In this document: piece by piece, positions 61,001 through 64,000 of the stretch
Layout: every line of letters begins with the position of its first letter
How positions within the stretch are numbered: the first letter of the stretch is position 1
Source of the DNA: Rhizobium sp. J15
GTDB lineage: Bacteria > Pseudomonadota > Alphaproteobacteria > Rhizobiales > Rhizobiaceae
Direction: 5' to 3'
DNA: 64,000 bases
NCBI RefSeq assembly: GCF_002531825.1
Contig: NZ_NWSX01000013.1
Span: forward strand, 1-64,000
Notes under the pieces: model-generated
What the model was told of the DNA's origin: nothing
Databases searched by the model: none
The model's input: the letters and a program-made list of their open reading frames with translations, nothing else
Position numbers and translations under genes: made by a program

Positions 61001-61501
61001 CTATGCCTCGCCGACAGTTTCGAACAGCACGGCTTCCATCGCCTTCGTCGCATCCATGCCGGACCAGACAACGAACTGGAATGCCTGGAAATAGGCCTCG
61101 CAGGTGTCGAGCGCGCTGGAAAGCAGCACCTCCACCTGGCGGTTCGTGGGCTCCGCGCCGCCGGCAAGCAGCAGCGACTGGCGGAAGATGACGACATCTT
61201 CCTGGCGCCACAGGTCGAAATGACCCATCAGCACCTGTCCGTTGATCGCCGAGAGCAGCTTGACCACCTCGTTGACCCTGATGTCGGGAACTTTGATGTC
61301 GAAGGCGCAGCCGAGATGCAGCGCCTCGAATTCCTCCATCCAGGAGAAGGAGACATGGTAGTCCGCCCAGCGGCCTTCGACCGTCATTGCGATCTCGTCC
61401 TCGCCGGACCGTTCGAACGACCAGTCATTGTTGGAGGCCACGTACTCGATCATATCGACCGGGTTCGATTGACGCTCGACTTCCAATTCCATCAGGTTCA
61501 T
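61001..61501 (-). CDS. YbjN domain protein
   Basis: A 166-residue cytosolic protein of the YbjN family, related in fold to type III secretion chaperone-like proteins. It shows EYVASNNDWSFERSGEDEIAMTVEGRWADYHVSFSWMEEFEALHLGCAFDIKVP and ends in a helix-rich region. It heads the ybjN-proC (and perhaps tRNA-binding) transcript. Possible sensory or chaperone role; not defined. Confidence 0.9.
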   Translation of the reverse strand: MNLMELEVERQSNPVDMIEYVASNNDWSFERSGEDEIAMTVEGRWADYHVSFSWMEEFEALHLGCAFDIKVPDIRVNEVVKLLSAINGQVLMGHFDLWRQEDVVIFRQSLLLAGGAEPTNRQVEVLLSSALDTCEAYFQAFQFVVWSGMDATKAMEAVLFETVGEA

Positions 61502-61688
61502 GCAGCACCTTCTTGACCGGAACGAATGCGACCTAACTTGCCGTTACAGACACAAGAAAAGACACACGCAAATACCGGAACCACCACTCGGATGATCGTT
61601 GAACCGCTGCCAGACTTAACGCAGATAACCTGCCCGGAGCTTACCAAGTCGCTTCGAATCATCATTTAAAATCAGTGTATAATGGCCC

Positions 61689-61836
61689 TTGCCACCTGCC
61701 AGCCCCCTGAGCGGAAAATAGGGCAAGGCCACTGTGGAAAGCACTTCGAAACTCAATTCAGAAGGGAGAATAAGCGACTCTGCGTATTGGCTTTTTTGGC
61801 AGTGTCCACAGGTGGAAAACTCACCTGAATTTTTTG
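61689..61836 (+). ncRNA. Candidate intergenic small RNA
   Basis: A TATAAT at 61677-61682 stands 12 bases before CCTTGCC (61687-61693), which pairs with GGCAAGG (61722-61728) to form a first hairpin. At the far end CAGGTG-N7-CACCTG is followed by AATTTTTT, a rho-independent terminator with no coding gene upstream on this strand. The -35 region is not convincing. The 391-base gap 61502-61892 has no other gene; the inferred transcript is roughly 150 nt. Not matched to a known rhizobial sRNA family by me. Confidence 0.5.
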
Positions 61837-61840
61837 TGAC

Positions 61841-61875
61841 GGACGCGGCATGGGCAATGGAGCCATGCCGCGTCC
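61841..61875. terminator. 13-bp inverted repeat downstream of ubiK
   Basis: GGACGCGGCATGG and CCATGCCGCGTCC are perfect complements around nine bases, 18 bases beyond the ubiK stop. Neither strand shows a following T-run, so it may be a Rho-aided or mRNA-stabilising hairpin rather than a classical terminator. Confidence 0.55.
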
Positions 61876-61892
61876 CGCATTCTGTCGGAACT

Positions 61893-62153
61893 TTAGTGGC
61901 CTTCGCCGGCAAGCCTTGCTTCGAGCGCCGCAATGCGGGCCGCAAGCGCCTCGTTCTCGTCGCGCGCCTTGATCGCCATCTCGCGCACGGCCTCGAATTC
62001 CTCGCGCTTGACGACGTCCATGCTGTTCAGCCAACGCTCGGCCTGGGCGTTGAAAGCGGTCTCGATCTCCTTGCGGACACCCTGGGCGGCACCGGCCGCA
62101 TCGGTCATCAGCTTGGCGAACTCGTCCATGATGCGGTTCGTTCCGGTCGTCAT
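61893..62153 (-). CDS. ubiK: UbiK-family accessory factor (BMFP domain)
   Basis: An 86-residue protein of the YqiC/UbiK family, which helps ubiquinone biosynthesis. It starts MTTGTNRIMDEFAKLMTDAAGAAQG, has the conserved NSMDVVKREEFEAVREMAIKARDENEALAARIAALEARL coiled coil at the C terminus, and forms trimers in homologues. An ATG 21 bases upstream is in frame but lacks support. It is divergent from lgt with about 200 bases between. Confidence 0.88.
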   Translation of the reverse strand: MTTGTNRIMDEFAKLMTDAAGAAQGVRKEIETAFNAQAERWLNSMDVVKREEFEAVREMAIKARDENEALAARIAALEARLAGEGH

Positions 62154-62356
62154 GGCGTTTTTCTCCCTTCGCATAAGGTGAATTCAGCCCTTCAGGGCCT
62201 CGAAGATTGAGGTAGGGCTTCGCCACCCGCGATGCAAGCGCTTTGCGCGGGATAGCCTTCCGTAGAGCGTGCAGCGCAAGAGCGATCACGAACAATGCAC
62301 TTGACCGTCGGGGATCGCGGCGGCATGTTCCGCCGATCTTAACGGATGGGAAAACC

Positions 62357-63205
62357 TTGCCGACAGCCGCCAATCTCCTTGCCATCATGCCTTTCCCTGA
62401 CATCGATCCGATCGCCATTTCGATCGGCCCTCTGGCGATTCACTGGTACGGCCTGGCCTATGTCGCCGGCATCCTGCTCGGCTGGGCCTATGCGCGCCGC
62501 ATCGCCGCCAATGACAGTCTCTGGCCCGGCAATCGTTCGCCGCTATCGAAGACGCAGCTCGACGACTTCATCGTCTGGGCGGCCCTCGGCGTCGTGCTCG
62601 GCGGCCGTCTCGGCTATATCTTCTTCTACGACCTGTCCGCCGTCCTGCGCGATCCCGTGCGCGCGGTCGAGATCTGGAACGGCGGCATGTCCTTCCACGG
62701 CGGACTGGCCGGCACGACGATCGCCATGATCATCTTTGCCCGCCGCCATGCCATTCCGATCTGGAGCCTGTTCGACATCGTCGCCGCCGTCGTTCCCTTC
62801 GGTCTCTTCTTCGGCCGCATCGCCAATTTCATCAATGGCGAGCTCTGGGGCCGGTTGACCGACGTGCCCTGGGCCGTGGTCTTCCCGACCGGCGGTCCTT
62901 TCGCCCGCCACCCGAGCCAGCTCTATGAGGCCGGCCTCGAAGGCATCGTCCTGCTGCTGGTGCTGGCTCTCTTCGTCTATGGCATGCGCGCGCTGAAGAG
63001 CCCCGGCTTCATCTCCGGCGTCTTCGTCTGCGGTTATGCGCTGTCGCGCATCTTCGTCGAGTTCTTCCGCGAGCCCGACGCCCAGCTCGGCTACCTCCTC
63101 GGCACCAGCTGGCTGACCATGGGCATGGTCCTCTCCTCGCCGATGATCCTGCTCGGCCTCTGGGCGATGCTCCGGGCCCGCCGCCAGGCTGCGTTGCAGC
63201 TGTGA
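62357..63205 (+). CDS. lgt: Prolipoprotein diacylglyceryl transferase
   Basis: First enzyme of lipoprotein maturation; moves diacylglycerol from phosphatidylglycerol to the lipobox cysteine. A polytopic inner-membrane protein of 282 residues. The start is set at TTG 62357 ([16 protein letters not shown]); ATG 62390 is the alternative, and the frame to 62243 is unsupported. Family signatures are [38 protein letters not shown] with the essential Arg/Asn, and the C-terminal [12 protein letters not shown] and [13 protein letters not shown] methyltransferase gene follows 19 bases later. Confidence 0.93.
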   Translation: MPTAANLLAIMPFPDIDPIAISIGPLAIHWYGLAYVAGILLGWAYARRIAANDSLWPGNRSPLSKTQLDDFIVWAALGVVLGGRLGYIFFYDLSAVLRDPVRAVEIWNGGMSFHGGLAGTTIAMIIFARRHAIPIWSLFDIVAAVVPFGLFFGRIANFINGELWGRLTDVPWAVVFPTGGPFARHPSQLYEAGLEGIVLLLVLALFVYGMRALKSPGFISGVFVCGYALSRIFVEFFREPDAQLGYLLGTSWLTMGMVLSSPMILLGLWAMLRARRQAALQL

Positions 63206-63224
63206 CAACGGCAGGACGCGCGAC

Positions 63225-64000
63225 ATGACCACCGCTTTAGGCGAAAAGATCAAGGCGATCATCCAGGCCAACGGCCCGATCAGCGTCACCGATTATTTCT
63301 CGCTCTGCCTCGCCGATCCCGAACACGGCTATTACCGCACCCGCGAGCCCTTCGGCCGCTCCGGCGATTTCGTCACCGCGCCCGAGGTCAACCAGATCTT
63401 CGGCGAGATGATCGGCGTCTTCATCGTCCATGCCTGGCAGCGCCACGGCACGCCGGCCGGCGTGCGCCTCATCGAGATCGGCCCCGGCCGCGGCACGATG
63501 ATGGCGGATATGCTGCGTGTCATCGCCCGCATCGCTCCGCCGCTTTTCGATACGATGAGCGTGCATCTCGTCGAAACCAGCGAGCGCCTGCGCGACGTGC
63601 AGAGCCAGACACTCGAATCCTACGGCGAAAAGATCGCCTGGCACGACGGCTTCGATGAAGTGCCGCCGGGCTTCACCCTGATTGCCGCCAACGAGCTGTT
63701 CGACGCGATCCCGATCCGCCAGTTCGTCCGTACGCAGACCGGCTTCCGCGAGCGCATGGTCGGGCTCGATGCCGATGGCGAGTTGACCTTCGCCGCCGGC
63801 GTCGCCGGCCTCGATCCCGCGCTGCTGCCCGAACCGGTGCAAAACCTGCCGCTCGGCACGCTCTTCGAAATTTCGCCCGCCCGCCAGGCGGTGATGATGG
63901 CGATCTGCGAGAGGCTGCGCGCCTTCGGCGGCACGGCGCTGGCGATCGATTACGGCCATCTCGTCACCGGCTTCGGCGATACGCTGCAGGCGGTGCGCAT
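63225..64000 (+). CDS. MidA/NDUFAF7-family class I SAM methyltransferase, 3' truncated
   Basis: Runs off the window end, so it has no stop here. The first 258 residues open MTTALGEKIKAIIQANGPISVTDYFSLCLADPEHGYY and contain the SAM motif LIEIGPGRGTMMADMLR, as in NDUFAF7, the mitochondrial methyltransferase needed for complex I assembly. In bacteria it probably methylates a complex I or other protein arginine. It is the second gene of an lgt operon; the next gene in many rhizobia is a laccase-domain protein. Confidence 0.92.
   Translation, partial: MTTALGEKIKAIIQANGPISVTDYFSLCLADPEHGYYRTREPFGRSGDFVTAPEVNQIFGEMIGVFIVHAWQRHGTPAGVRLIEIGPGRGTMMADMLRVIARIAPPLFDTMSVHLVETSERLRDVQSQTLESYGEKIAWHDGFDEVPPGFTLIAANELFDAIPIRQFVRTQTGFRERMVGLDADGELTFAAGVAGLDPALLPEPVQNLPLGTLFEISPARQAVMMAICERLRAFGGTALAIDYGHLVTGFGDTLQAVR

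Noticed and set aside
61841..61875. This inverted repeat as the candidate sRNA's terminator
   Set aside because: It follows a better hairpin with a T-run at 61812-61836 and itself lacks a U-tract on either strand.

Overview
The window is chromosomal DNA of a fast-growing Rhizobium of the R. leguminosarum/R. etli group. This rests on high GC with rhizobial codon use, an LpcC-type LPS core mannosyltransferase, the dctA/dctBD C4-dicarboxylate locus with its sigma-54 promoter, a trxB-lsrB locus followed by two tandem AbcR-type (alpha-r15) small RNAs, and palindromic RIME-like intergenic repeats. Nearly all of it is dense housekeeping and accessory coding sequence. I saw no tRNA, rRNA, CRISPR array, insertion sequence or prophage.

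Layout. 0-9 kb: kbl, recQ and dnaG (minus strand, recQ and dnaG overlapping), a structured repeat, an unrecognised protein, yqeY and carA. 9-21 kb: a nucleotide cyclase/TPR protein, an ABM monooxygenase behind a possible operator, MATE and MFS exporters, a perfect inverted repeat, a YpfJ-type metallopeptidase, a zinc alcohol dehydrogenase and carB. 20.5-25 kb: a two-gene DNA-repair operon (UdgX fused to a DUF4130-like region, plus its radical-SAM partner) with an alphaproteobacterial LexA box at its start, then greA and lpcC. 25-30 kb: dctA divergent from dctB-dctD. 30-34 kb: an Lrp regulator, trxB, lsrB, two tandem sRNA genes and arsR. 34-42 kb: an old yellow enzyme, an APH(6)-like kinase, an NmrA-like protein divergent from a LysR regulator, GrpB, a Ca2+/H+ antiporter and two surface-sugar genes. 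42-46 kb: a Phd/PIN toxin-antitoxin pair, aspartate aminotransferase and a GT39 membrane transferase. 46-50 kb: a Gram-negative sortase and its single LPxTA substrate, then a secreted sugar dehydrogenase. 50-59 kb: DUF3052, an EamA exporter, cspA behind an AT-rich leader, a BA14K protein, an SDR/HxlR pair, a MarR-OmpR-histidine kinase operon, a decayed ilvE remnant and two small envelope proteins. 59-64 kb: an MBL hydrolase, a CsaA-like protein, proC, ybjN, a candidate sRNA, ubiK, lgt and the start of a MidA/NDUFAF7 methyltransferase that runs off the end.

Several genes form clear working units. DctB and DctD sense dicarboxylates and drive dctA from its -24/-12 promoter. The UdgX/radical-SAM pair looks DNA-damage inducible. 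The vWA protein ends in a textbook sorting signal and overlaps the sortase gene. The two AbcR copies share promoter architecture, including an upstream block at identical distance from the inferred start, next to the LysR gene likely to control them. The most interesting leads are the SOS-linked UdgX cassette, the sortase cassette, the AbcR upstream element, the ilvE relic and an unannotated sRNA candidate near 61.7 kb.
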